DNA of 22,882 bases. It comes from Nanosynbacter sp. (lineage in GTDB: Bacteria; Patescibacteriota; Saccharimonadia; Saccharimonadales; Saccharimonadaceae). The stretch covers positions 1 to 22,882 of the forward strand of contig JABZJS010000011.1 in the NCBI GenBank assembly GCA_015257665.1. Reading direction: 5' to 3'. The position numbers and the translations under genes are program-made. The notes beneath the pieces were generated by a model that was not told where the DNA came from, ran no database searches, and worked only from the letters and a program-made list of their open reading frames with translations. Positions 15,148-22,590 of this stretch are shown in pieces. How positions within the stretch are numbered: the stretch's first letter is position 1; every line of letters begins with the position of its first letter.

Positions 15148-15639
15148 ATGCTCGTCAAACGCCCAACATCAGCGTTATCTATGCAAGAATTAAGACCAGA
15201 CATCTTCGTTGCAGGCCCTATTTCTGGTGCAGAAGATTGGCAAAAACAAGCAGAAGAACTATTAGAAAATATTGAGCAAACAGAAGCATGCGACGAAGAG
15301 CTCATTATTGCCAACCCACGACGCCCAGAAGGAATACCACGCGTTGGTGATATTGCGAAGGAGCAGATCACATGAGAGCACCGAAATCTACAGCTCACAC
15401 GTGTGGTAATGTTTTACTTTGTCAAGGGACCAGGCATCATTACACCACTAGAGCTTGGTAAGGAACTCGGACGCGGCTCGCCTATTGTGCTTGGCATTGA
15501 CAAAAGCTTCGACCGACCATTTGACATCGAAACACAAGCACACCTCGAGCAGCCAGAGCTCCCGATCTATCGCACACTCGACGAAACTGTTGTAGCTGCT
15601 GCAGCGCTGGCCAGGCAGATTCGCGCAAAAGAAGGCTAA
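15148..15639 (+). pseudogene. Nucleoside 2-deoxyribosyltransferase-like gene interrupted by one in-frame TGA
   Basis: The two halves are in the same frame and form one protein of about 163 codons. The first half has 'PDIFVAGPISGAEDWQKQAE' and 'ELIIANPRRPEG'. After TGA at 15373-15375 the frame continues 'EHRNLQLTRVVMFYFVKGPG', 'ITPLELGKELG', 'PIVLGIDKSFDRPFDIETQA' and 'YRTLDETV'. This is the Nuc_deoxyri_tr2 (PF15891-like) pattern, in which members read 'DEQVDWE..HL'. The TGA falls exactly where the family has Trp, so a single TGG-to-TGA change is the simplest explanation. No frameshift or other decay is seen and the promoter is intact. This suggests a recent mutation, a sequence error, or readthrough. 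Related enzymes exchange bases between deoxynucleosides. The stop overlaps the convergent tsaD stop by two bases. Confidence 0.8.
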
Positions 15640-16730
15640 TTATCAGCCCACACCGCTTCGCGCATCGACAAACTCGGCTGCACTTCGAGCAGGTATGGAT
15701 CGACTGTGTGGCCAGCCTGAGCGTAGTAGTAGCCGAGAGCGGCGATCATCACTGCATTGTCTGTGCAAAAGGCCATTGGTGCGTAGCTAATAGAGCAGGG
15801 CAAGGCAATGCGCAGCTGGCGGCGAAGTTCTTGGTTGGCCGCCACACCACCAGCAATCACGACGGAGCGTGGCGCATAGTGTTCATAAGCCAGCACCGTC
15901 TTATCGACTAACGTCTCTACCGCCACACGTTGGAAGCTCGCCGCCATATCATAGCGCTGCTGCGGCGTAACAAGCGCTGGAAGCTCGTGCGAAGGAAAAG
16001 AGGTATCTTTACCTACCTCGGCTTGCATTCGGCGCAGCACGGCCGTTTTAAGGCCCGAAAAAGAGAAATCGTACTGGCCATGCATCCGCGCCTTGGGTAA
16101 CGCGTAATGCTGCGGGTCACCGTGCGTAGCAGCAGCAGCAATGGCTGGGCCGCCAGGGTAGGGCAAACCAATGATCTTTGCTACCTTGTCGAAGGCTTCG
16201 CCCACAGCATCATCCTGTGTTTGACCAAGTAGTGTATAGTCACCATGCGCCCGAAACAGCACCAACTGACTATGCCCACCAGAGACAATGAGCGCCAGCA
16301 TAGGAAAGCTCGGCTGCGCAGCAGGGAGCGCTAGGGCTGGCTCGGGCTTTGGCCGGCCGTCCTCCACCACAAAGTTAGCATAGACATGCGCCTCCACATG
16401 ATGAATTGCGTAGAGCGGCTTCTTATGCACAATTGCGAGCGTCCGCGCCGCCAGCGTCCCGACCAGTAGTGACCCCACTAGTCCAGGCGCATACGTCACA
16501 GCAATGCCATCAATATCATCCCAGTTACACGCCGCCTCGGCCAATGCGCGGTCAATCACTGGGGTAATCATCTCAATATGGCTCCGCGCTGCTACTTCTG
16601 GCACCACGCCGCCATACTGGGCATGAATATCTATCTGCGAGTGCACTACACTACTCAGCAGACGTCGCCCATCAGCCACCACTGCAGCCGCCGTCTCGTC
16701 GCAGCTGCTCTCAATCCCAAGAATCTTCAT
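15636..16730 (-). CDS. tsaD: tRNA N6-threonylcarbamoyladenosine transferase TsaD
   Basis: TsaD (Kae1/YgjD family) transfers threonylcarbamoyl from its adenylate to A37 of ANN-decoding tRNAs, normally with TsaB and TsaE, which are not in this window. The 364-residue protein starts 'MKILGIESSCDETAAAVV' and contains 'GGVVPEVAARSHIE' and 'TYAPGLVGSLLVG'. The metal-binding HxxxH is in 'AIHHVEAHVYANF' (His111/His115). 'IVSGGHSQLVLF', 'GEAFDKVAKIIGLPYPGGP' and 'VIAGGVAANQELR' follow. A Pro/Ala-rich insertion at about 122-142 sits before the SGGHS strand. The start at 16730 is preferred to the longer frame from 16787 because the family begins there and a consensus extended -10 ends 6 bases before this ATG. 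Confidence 0.97.
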   Translation of the reverse strand: MKILGIESSCDETAAAVVADGRRLLSSVVHSQIDIHAQYGGVVPEVAARSHIEMITPVIDRALAEAACNWDDIDGIAVTYAPGLVGSLLVGTLAARTLAIVHKKPLYAIHHVEAHVYANFVVEDGRPKPEPALALPAAQPSFPMLALIVSGGHSQLVLFRAHGDYTLLGQTQDDAVGEAFDKVAKIIGLPYPGGPAIAAAATHGDPQHYALPKARMHGQYDFSFSGLKTAVLRRMQAEVGKDTSFPSHELPALVTPQQRYDMAASFQRVAVETLVDKTVLAYEHYAPRSVVIAGGVAANQELRRQLRIALPCSISYAPMAFCTDNAVMIAALGYYYAQAGHTVDPYLLEVQPSLSMREAVWADN

Positions 16731-16736
16731 AAAGTT

Positions 16737-16745
16737 ATTATAGCA
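16737..16745 (-). promoter_or_regulatory. Leaderless extended -10 of tsaD
   Basis: The minus strand reads TGCTATAAT, then AACTTT, then ATG. The -10 is perfect and there is no Shine-Dalgarno. Confidence 0.75.
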
Positions 16746-17025
16746 GAGTAGGGAAGGCGGGAGAGTAGTGTGATAATAAAAAATCAAATTGCATGAGTTT
16801 GAGCCTCAATGGTAGGCTTACTCTCAACTTCTCCTTTTCCGTCCCATGCGATACTCAGGTCAACATTCTACGAGAATATTAATTAACACAACGACAAATT
16901 TCGCCACTTTATCAGATAGAATGACGAAACAATACGGCTGAAATTAAGAGAAATTCTGCATTTTTTCTCCCACATGCGCTCTACCCAAAAATCATGCCTC
17001 TCATGGTTTTAAATATTACTAAAAG
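16746..17025. other. Divergent intergenic region between tsaD and the MurE-like gene
   Basis: About 280 bases with no gene I can support. It carries the promoters of the two divergent genes at its ends. Confidence 0.5.
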
Positions 17026-17034
17026 TGGTATAAT
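17026..17034 (+). promoter_or_regulatory. Leaderless extended -10 of the MurE-like gene
   Basis: TGGTATAAT ends 7 bases before the ATG at 17042. No Shine-Dalgarno is present, and the -35 is weak. Confidence 0.7.
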
Positions 17035-17041
17035 ATGTGCC

Positions 17042-18448
17042 ATGGCATTTTCTCTAAAACAAACACTCAAGAATACTCTCCCACCCAGCGTGCTGGCGGC
17101 GCTGGAGCCAGGCTATCGGCTGCTTGAAGCCACTGTAGCAGCGACTAACCAAGGTTTCCCAGCCCAGGGCATGCACGTCATTGGCGTAACGGGGACAAAT
17201 GGCAAGACCACGACGTGCTTTATGATCCACCGCATGCTGGTCGAAGCAGGCTACAATGTCGGCCTGATGACGACAGTGGCATATGGAGTGAACAGCGACA
17301 TCACCCCACAAACCGAGCACATGAGCACTGTATCTGCACCCCTGTTGCAGCAGCGTTTGGCGGAGTTTCGGCGGCATAATGTGCAGTGGGTGGTGCTAGA
17401 GGTGACGAGCCATGCGTTGGCGCAGCATCGCATCTTTGGCATCCCGATAGACATCGCCGTCATGACTAACGTTACACACGAGCATCTGGATTATCACAAG
17501 ACATTCGAGCGCTACCGCGCCGCCAAAATACGTCTCTTCAAGCTAGCGCGGCGGGTTGGCATTATCAATGCGGATGACCCATCAGCAGCAGTCTTCGAGC
17601 AAGCCGTGCCCCGTAGCCTATGCTACGGCATCGCTGACGGTAACATCCGGGCTACTAACATCACTCAAACCGCCTCGGACAGCCGCTACGATGTGTGGCT
17701 AATGGGGGAGATGCACCACATCACCATCAATATGCCGGGTGAGTTCAACATTGCCAACAGCCTAGCCGCAGTAGCAGTAGGGCACGAGGTGGGTCTGAGC
17801 CGGGTACAGATCGAACACGGCCTGGCTGCACTCACTGGGGTGGATGGCCGCATGACAGTCGTGGATGCTGGGCAGCCATTCTCCGCTATTGTTGATTTTG
17901 CCCACACACCCGACGCTTTTGAGCGGCTCCTCGGTAGTGTGCGAGCGAGCACTAAAGGCAAGCTGATCGTCCTGTTTGGCTCGGCTGGCCGGCGCGATGA
18001 GTCCAAGCGAGCCATCCAAGGCAAGATCGCAGGGCGAATTGCTGACGAGCTTATTATCACCGAAGAAGACGACCGTGATGTCAATGGGCAACACATCCTC
18101 GCCCAAATCGCCAAAGGCGCAGAAGCCGCCGGCAAAACCCAAGACACCGACCTCTTCCTCATCCACGACCGCGCTGAGGCCATCCGCTTTGCCATTCGCC
18201 GTGCCCGCACCGCCCGCGACACCGTCGTCTTTCTCGGCAAAGGCCACGAAAAAACCATCGAACGCGCCGACGGAACCCACCCCTGGGACGAAATAACAGA
18301 GGTACGAAACGCTATCCACGAGCAGCAAGCATCGAAGAAGAAGCCAGCGCGAGGCAAGACTAAACGCAAAAAAGAGAATAATAAACGTAGAAAAAAGTCT
18401 ACATCTCGCCCAGCAAAACGCTCTTCATCTACTAAGAAAACTTCCTAG
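17042..18448 (+). CDS. MurE-like Mur ligase, N-terminally short, with Lys/Arg-rich tail
   Basis: Mur ligases add amino acids to UDP-MurNAc-peptides using ATP. The 468-residue protein begins almost directly at the ATP-binding domain: the P-loop 'VTGTNGKTTT' is at about 49-58, so the usual N-terminal UDP-binding domain is missing or reduced to 40 residues. 'EVTSHALAQHRIFGI', 'TNVTHEHLDYHKTFERYRAA' and the conserved Lys162 (carbamoylated in the family) are present. 'PGEFNIANSLAA', 'VDGRMTVV', 'FAHTPDAF' and 'LFGSAGRRDESKR' follow. Where MurE has its amino-acid-selecting motif (DNPR for diaminopimelate) it reads 'EEDDRDVNG', so the amino acid added is uncertain. 'FLGKGHEKT' closes the core. Residues 431-468 are a disordered basic tail. 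The start is chosen from the -10 position. Confidence 0.88.
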   Translation: MAFSLKQTLKNTLPPSVLAALEPGYRLLEATVAATNQGFPAQGMHVIGVTGTNGKTTTCFMIHRMLVEAGYNVGLMTTVAYGVNSDITPQTEHMSTVSAPLLQQRLAEFRRHNVQWVVLEVTSHALAQHRIFGIPIDIAVMTNVTHEHLDYHKTFERYRAAKIRLFKLARRVGIINADDPSAAVFEQAVPRSLCYGIADGNIRATNITQTASDSRYDVWLMGEMHHITINMPGEFNIANSLAAVAVGHEVGLSRVQIEHGLAALTGVDGRMTVVDAGQPFSAIVDFAHTPDAFERLLGSVRASTKGKLIVLFGSAGRRDESKRAIQGKIAGRIADELIITEEDDRDVNGQHILAQIAKGAEAAGKTQDTDLFLIHDRAEAIRFAIRRARTARDTVVFLGKGHEKTIERADGTHPWDEITEVRNAIHEQQASKKKPARGKTKRKKENNKRRKKSTSRPAKRSSSTKKTS

Positions 18449-18515
18449 TTCTTGGTTTCTGCTATTGTACTTGGTAGATAATGATTATTATTTAAATGCA
18501 AATTATATATTTAGC

Positions 18516-18544
18516 AAAAAACTCGTCACAAGAGTGGCGAGTTT
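18516..18544. terminator. Terminator between the MurE-like and hypothetical genes
   Basis: AAACTCGTCAC (18519-18529) pairs with GTGGCGAGTTT (18534-18544) around AAGA, with one mismatch. On the minus strand it ends in a U-run, serving the gene at 18585. It may also stop plus-strand transcripts. Confidence 0.85.
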
Positions 18545-18584
18545 CTATATTTACGATACTAAGACTAGTATAGAAAGTATGGCT

Positions 18585-19367
18585 TTATTGCTTGTTTTGG
18601 CGATCTGTTACAAGCATTTCTGCTATTAGCTCCCGATAGTCTTTCTCTGCATAAGGTGTCCCGTCAGGATGGTTCAAGCCAAATATTTTCTTGAAGTCTC
18701 GAGCGACCGCATTGTGCGCATACCGACGAGCCATATCTGCCTTGATAAGGTCATTTCTCCTATTATCATCACTTTTATCTTGCTTGAACAATTCTCCTGC
18801 CGCTTCGTGCTCATCAACCGCCTTCTTATACGCGCTATATGCAGCAGTAGTCTGTTGAGGCATCAACGGTTCACCTGGATAACGATATACTTTCTTCCCC
18901 TCTTCATCAATTCTCAATACACCAAGTGCGTCGAGTACAGCCTGAGGATCATTCCTGTTGATGTCATAGTCTTCTATCACACCATTGACAATATTTCGAG
19001 CATTTTCGATAGGGGGATCATCAACCTCACCCACCTTAATTTCTTCCATAATGACTCGCTTCATGAAATCAACAATTTCTCGCACCTGCGCTCGTGCATT
19101 CTCTCGTGCTTGCTCAGGCACCTTCTTGTTGCGCATTGTAATGCTGAGTTCTCTCATATTCTCAGGAAATTGCAGTCTTGCTAACTTTAGAGCTTCACTG
19201 TTAATAAGCTTCATAAGCTCAGCATATTGCTCTTGCTGGAACCCGCGAATTACCTGGCATGATTTCTCGAGTGCCTCTAGAACGCCTTCTTTTAATTCAT
19301 TCTCCCCATGATACGGGGCGGTTTCGATATCTGATGAGTTGTTTGTTAATCCAAGTTCATGATGCAT
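18585..19367 (-). CDS. Hypothetical charged helical protein
   Basis: A 260-residue protein I do not recognise. It is cytoplasmic by appearance, with no signal or membrane segment. It is highly charged and predicted mostly helical (for example 'EQARENARAQVREIVDFMKR', 'EEIKVGEVDDPPIENARNIV'). Its C-terminal third ('AAYSAYKKAVDEHEAAGELF', 'MARRYAHNAVARDFKKIFGL') looks like helical hairpins. Its codons are more AT-rich than those of murE or the SIS gene, which may reflect a different origin. The start at 19367 is supported by a promoter whose -10 ends 6 bases upstream and by the absence of a Shine-Dalgarno. It has its own terminator and is monocistronic. Confidence 0.75.
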   Translation of the reverse strand: MHHELGLTNNSSDIETAPYHGENELKEGVLEALEKSCQVIRGFQQEQYAELMKLINSEALKLARLQFPENMRELSITMRNKKVPEQARENARAQVREIVDFMKRVIMEEIKVGEVDDPPIENARNIVNGVIEDYDINRNDPQAVLDALGVLRIDEEGKKVYRYPGEPLMPQQTTAAYSAYKKAVDEHEAAGELFKQDKSDDNRRNDLIKADMARRYAHNAVARDFKKIFGLNHPDGTPYAEKDYRELIAEMLVTDRQNKQ

Positions 19368-19373
19368 GAAGTT

Positions 19374-19402
19374 ATATTATCATATATTGCATAATATGTC
19401 GA
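19374..19402 (-). promoter_or_regulatory. Leaderless promoter of the helical hypothetical gene
   Basis: The minus strand reads TCGACA, 17 bases, TAATAT, six bases (AACTTC), then ATG. The -35 equals that of the pilin-like gene. Confidence 0.7.
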
Positions 19403-19465
19403 TAATTATTAGAACAAGAAAATCCATCAATATGATGGATTTTTACACCTTGCTGTAAATCGGCT

Positions 19466-19930
19466 CTACCGCTGCGACAAATAGTCGATCTCTTTGATAA
19501 TGTCGAGCAGCGCTTGGGCGCGGCGGGTTTCGTCGCGGATCGACTTGGCGATTTGGTAGGCTGGGTCGATCAAGCTCTTGTCGTCCGTCGAGCGGATCAA
19601 AAGCAGATAGGTATCGAACTTCTCATCTGGGCTAACGTTGAGTTTATCCACCAGTGGGCGCAGCTCTTTGATGGCCGATTGCTTCACGCCATTGAGCGCC
19701 TCACCACTGGGCGCAGGCTGCGACGATTGCTGCTGCGAAGACATGACTGGCACTGATGAGCCCATATTACCCGACATACCCGAGAGAGATGAACGGCCAG
19801 CACCTTGCCCCGACATCATCGCCTGCGACCGCTGCGACGCTGCTGTGCCCACCTGTGGGCCGATCCCAGCGAGCACCTTGGCAAGCTCTTGATCGTCGGT
19901 AATTGATTGTGATGTAGTGCTGATATTCAT
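19466..19930 (-). CDS. Hypothetical protein with Ser/Gly/Met/Gln-rich linker
   Basis: A 154-residue protein of unknown function. Residues 1-30 are polar with a short helix ('DDQELAKVLAGIG'). Residues 35-80 are a low-complexity Ser/Gly/Met/Gln linker. Residues 80-154 form an alpha-helical domain ('AIKELRPLVDKLNVSPDEKF', 'DPAYQIAKSIRDETRRAQAL'). No signal peptide or membrane segment is visible. I chose the ATG at 19930, preceded by AGGTGGG 5 bases upstream. A GTG three codons earlier (19939), with GGAG before it, is possible. It is divergent from the SIS-like gene, sharing an intergenic stretch of about 90 bases. Confidence 0.75.
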   Translation of the reverse strand: MNISTTSQSITDDQELAKVLAGIGPQVGTAASQRSQAMMSGQGAGRSSLSGMSGNMGSSVPVMSSQQQSSQPAPSGEALNGVKQSAIKELRPLVDKLNVSPDEKFDTYLLLIRSTDDKSLIDPAYQIAKSIRDETRRAQALLDIIKEIDYLSQR

Positions 19931-19991
19931 GGTTCCCACCTGTCTCCAAATATGCTTATGATTCTCTGCTAATTAATGTATCATGGGAGGG

Positions 19992-19997
19992 TATACT
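19992..19997 (+). promoter_or_regulatory. -10 hexamer of the SIS-like gene
   Basis: TATACT lies 23 bases before the ATG at 20021. The resulting leader carries AAGGAG. The -35 is weak. Confidence 0.5.
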
Positions 19998-20020
19998 CTT
20001 GCAAGCAGAAGGAGACGATT

Positions 20021-21043
20021 ATGCTTGATGACCAGACCATATTGCGTCAACGCGGTGCCGAGGCCACTCTGCATCACGTTGCAACATTATGGAAACAAAC
20101 GACGCTACCAACAGAGGTAGCAAATCAGCTCTCACACATATCACCTCAGCATGATATTCGTAATGTTGTTATTATAGCAACGGATGGTAGTGCAGTGCTT
20201 TCTCACGTCGCTCAGCAGCTCGTGCAGCCTCACTCAGCTGTGCCTGTGCTGTGCTGCGAGGCAGCGGCAGTGCCCGCATTTGTGGGCTCGTACAGCTTGG
20301 TGATTATTATCGAGGCTGGCATCTTGCCTGACCAGGTGAAGAATATACTGCGCTATACACAGCAGCATGCCGCTCCGGCCGTTCTCCTTACCCATGATAC
20401 TGCCGTGGCTGAGTATGCTGCAATATATCCTGCAACTACTATTATGCCAATTACTAATAGAGAAGGGCGGGTGGAGCCATTACGCATACTCAGCACACTG
20501 AGGGCGCTACTGACGGCCTATCAGTTGCTGGATGATGATCTTGTGGAAGCAATAGCAGATGGCGCAGCGAACGCAGCAAACGCGGCGCAGCAGTGGGGCA
20601 CTGCCGTGCCAACCGCTCACAATCTCGCCAAGCTGCTTGCACGCCAGGCAGCGGGCAAGACGGCGGTGTTTTGCGACAGTGGGGTGCTTGCGCCAGTCGC
20701 CCAGTGGTGGCAGTGGTGCTGGCAGGAGCGGTCGCACAATGTGGCATTCGCCACCACCCTTGCCGAGGCCGATCAGGCTGGCGCTCATGGCTGGCTAAGC
20801 CATCCTGTAGACAAACCATTTGCGCTTTTCGACCTCGCAGGGGAGAATGACGCCACTACCCAGCAACGCATGGCAGCGCTCGATCGCCGCCTCAGTGGCC
20901 GCAGACCCCATGCAAAGTCTGTCTTGCTTGCTGGCGAGACAAAGGTAGAGCAGGTACTGCACGGCATGATTCTAGCAGAATTTGCTAGCTGCTACCTCGG
21001 CGTGTTGAATGGCGTGAAGCAGGGGAAGGGCTACAAATCTTAA
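20021..21043 (+). CDS. Degenerate SIS / PGI-PMI-like protein
   Basis: The 340-residue product has the layout of bacterial bifunctional phosphoglucose/phosphomannose isomerases: two sugar-isomerase (SIS) halves and a bact-PGI_C-like end. 'RNVVIIATDGSAVLSHVAQQ' occupies the usual glycine-rich SIS strand (about 47-66). 'YSLVIIIEAGILPDQVKNIL' sits where active enzymes have 'SGNTEET'. The end 'ILAEFASCYLGVLNGV' matches 'LGDWVSVYLALLNGV' of the family. The usual 'ELNHNEIVGW' active-site segment appears as 'EADQAGAHGW'. The expected phosphate-binding and His/Glu catalytic motifs are thus not visible, and isomerase activity is doubtful. The start at 20021 follows AAGGAG with 6 bases spacing. An upstream ATG at 19976 lacks this. 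Confidence 0.7.
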   Translation: MLDDQTILRQRGAEATLHHVATLWKQTTLPTEVANQLSHISPQHDIRNVVIIATDGSAVLSHVAQQLVQPHSAVPVLCCEAAAVPAFVGSYSLVIIIEAGILPDQVKNILRYTQQHAAPAVLLTHDTAVAEYAAIYPATTIMPITNREGRVEPLRILSTLRALLTAYQLLDDDLVEAIADGAANAANAAQQWGTAVPTAHNLAKLLARQAAGKTAVFCDSGVLAPVAQWWQWCWQERSHNVAFATTLAEADQAGAHGWLSHPVDKPFALFDLAGENDATTQQRMAALDRRLSGRRPHAKSVLLAGETKVEQVLHGMILAEFASCYLGVLNGVKQGKGYKS

Positions 21044-21071
21044 AACTCTAACCTAGCGTGTTTTAGTTTTT
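21042..21071 (+). terminator. Weak possible terminator of the SIS-like gene
   Basis: TAAAAC and GTTTTA can form a 6-base AT-rich stem followed by GTTTTT. The stem is weak. Confidence 0.25.
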
Positions 21072-21314
21072 GAGAATCGTAGCGTTTTGTTTTTCTATTC
21101 TAATTCTTAAGCCCTTGTCATGATCTTGTATGGTAACTCGCTGTCGCAAAATGTTACATAAACAACAAGCTGCTACAATAAATTCACCAACGAAATCGCT
21201 CATCATCTCAAACATTACATGTGACGATTAATCTGGAATAATATGTGCAGAAATTCTATCATCTTACTCTGTAAATGAGCAGGGTAGGGTGAGCCAGGAA
21301 TACCACAACTCATA
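21072..21314. other. Gene-free stretch between the SIS-like and MacB-type genes
   Basis: AT-rich, without a supported gene. The two genes on either side converge on it. Confidence 0.5.
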
Positions 21315-21342
21315 CAAAAAACCCGCCACTCTCCAGGCGGGT
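21315..21342 (-). terminator. Terminator of the MacB-type operon
   Basis: AACCCGCC (21320-21327) pairs perfectly with GGCGGGTT (21335-21342 region). On the minus strand it ends in six U, about 25 bases after the stop. Confidence 0.92.
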
Positions 21343-21366
21343 TCTGTATCAGAATAACTATCTTGT

Positions 21367-22590
21367 TTAGTGGTACTGCCGTAGCGACTCGATCGTGTTC
21401 TTGCGCGCAGCACGAATAGCTGGATAGAGACCGAAGGTAAGGCCAACCGCTAGTGCGAGGCCAATTGCCATCACTGCCGTCTGCCACTCCAGCGATGGTG
21501 CGAAGGACAACCATACACTAAAGCTCAGCGCCACTATGTAGCCCAGGATGTAGCCCAGGATACCACCGAGCAAGCTAATCGCCAGCGCCTCAATAACGAA
21601 CTGAGTGATGATATTACCATCGGTTGCACCAACCGCTTTGCGGATACCCACCTCGCGCGTGCGCTCTACCACGCTCACCAGCATGATGTTCATGATACCA
21701 ATGCCACCAACCACCAGCGAGATTGCTGCAATCAGCGTCAGCACCTGAGTTAGCGCTGTGAAGAGCCGGTTAGTCGGCTGGCTAATCGCATCGCCCGTTG
21801 CCACAGTAAAGTCTTCTTCCCCTTGGTGATTTTGCTTAATTTTATCCTTAACTTGCTGAGCAATCTGCCCGACCTGCTGCGACGCATCAGCCTGGATGTT
21901 GATCTGCTGAATTTGTGTATGGCCGTTGTGAATTTTTTTACCTGCCTCAGTGGTGATGATAGCTGCGTTGTCGAAATCGACATTGTTATAATTCAGCGGT
22001 TTTTCTACACCGCGCAATATCCCGACGACGATGAACTCCTTGCCACGAATCTTGAAAGTTTGACTAATTGACTGCTCTGTACCAAACAGCTGCACCGATA
22101 GCTTTGGCCCAAGCACCGCTGGCTTGGCTTCATGTGTGCCACCCTCAAGGAAATCGCCATCGCGCAGTGCGAGCTGGCTCGTAATAGCAAGGTCAGGTGA
22201 GGTTGCCACGACAGTCGCATTAGCTTCTCGGCCATCACCCTTGAGCTTGTTCTCAGAAGTCATCATTGGTGCCACGGCGCGGATATGTGGCATCTTGCGC
22301 ACTGCCTCGACATCGGACTCGGTAATGGTGCTGGTATTGTAGTTGTACTGCGCCACCGAGCTCGCCAGCGACGAGAAGCTCTTGTCTTGCACGCCAGGGC
22401 GCACCACAATGAGGTTATTATTGAGGTCGGACACCTGTTGGGAGATGATGTTATGCAGGCCACCACTCAGTGCCAAGATCGCCACGATGCTACCGACACC
22501 AATTGCCACACCCAGCGTTGCCAGCAAATTACGGCCGCGATTGCGCCGGAAGCTACTGCTTGCATTTTCGAAATGGTCAATGATTATCAT
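21367..22590 (-). CDS. MacB-type ABC transporter permease (FtsX-like)
   Basis: A 407-residue permease of the MacB/FtsX superfamily, members of which couple cytoplasmic ATP hydrolysis to extracytoplasmic movement of peptides, lipoproteins or antibiotics. One N-terminal helix (about 24-45, 'LGVAIGVGSIVAILALSGG') is followed by a large extracytoplasmic MacB_PCD domain (about 46-275). Three helices follow at about 281-307, 330-358 and 372-395. The family signatures 'SVVERTREVGIRKAVGAT' and 'GLYPAIRAARKNTIESLR' are clear. There is no ATPase domain, so a separate ATP-binding subunit is needed. The ATG overlaps the upstream stop as ATGA and AAAGGAG lies inside the upstream gene's end, indicating translational coupling. 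The substrate is unknown. Confidence 0.93.
   Translation of the reverse strand: MIIIDHFENASSSFRRNRGRNLLATLGVAIGVGSIVAILALSGGLHNIISQQVSDLNNNLIVVRPGVQDKSFSSLASSVAQYNYNTSTITESDVEAVRKMPHIRAVAPMMTSENKLKGDGREANATVVATSPDLAITSQLALRDGDFLEGGTHEAKPAVLGPKLSVQLFGTEQSISQTFKIRGKEFIVVGILRGVEKPLNYNNVDFDNAAIITTEAGKKIHNGHTQIQQINIQADASQQVGQIAQQVKDKIKQNHQGEEDFTVATGDAISQPTNRLFTALTQVLTLIAAISLVVGGIGIMNIMLVSVVERTREVGIRKAVGATDGNIITQFVIEALAISLLGGILGYILGYIVALSFSVWLSFAPSLEWQTAVMAIGLALAVGLTFGLYPAIRAARKNTIESLRQYH

Noticed and set aside
15148..15639. Reassignment of TGA to Trp in this organism
   Set aside because: The HIT and MacB-upstream genes end in TGA overlapping the next ATG, and reading through would extend both into other genes.
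17686..18369. Two long minus-strand frames inside the MurE-like gene
   Set aside because: Shadows created by the strong C-ending codon bias of the sense strand.
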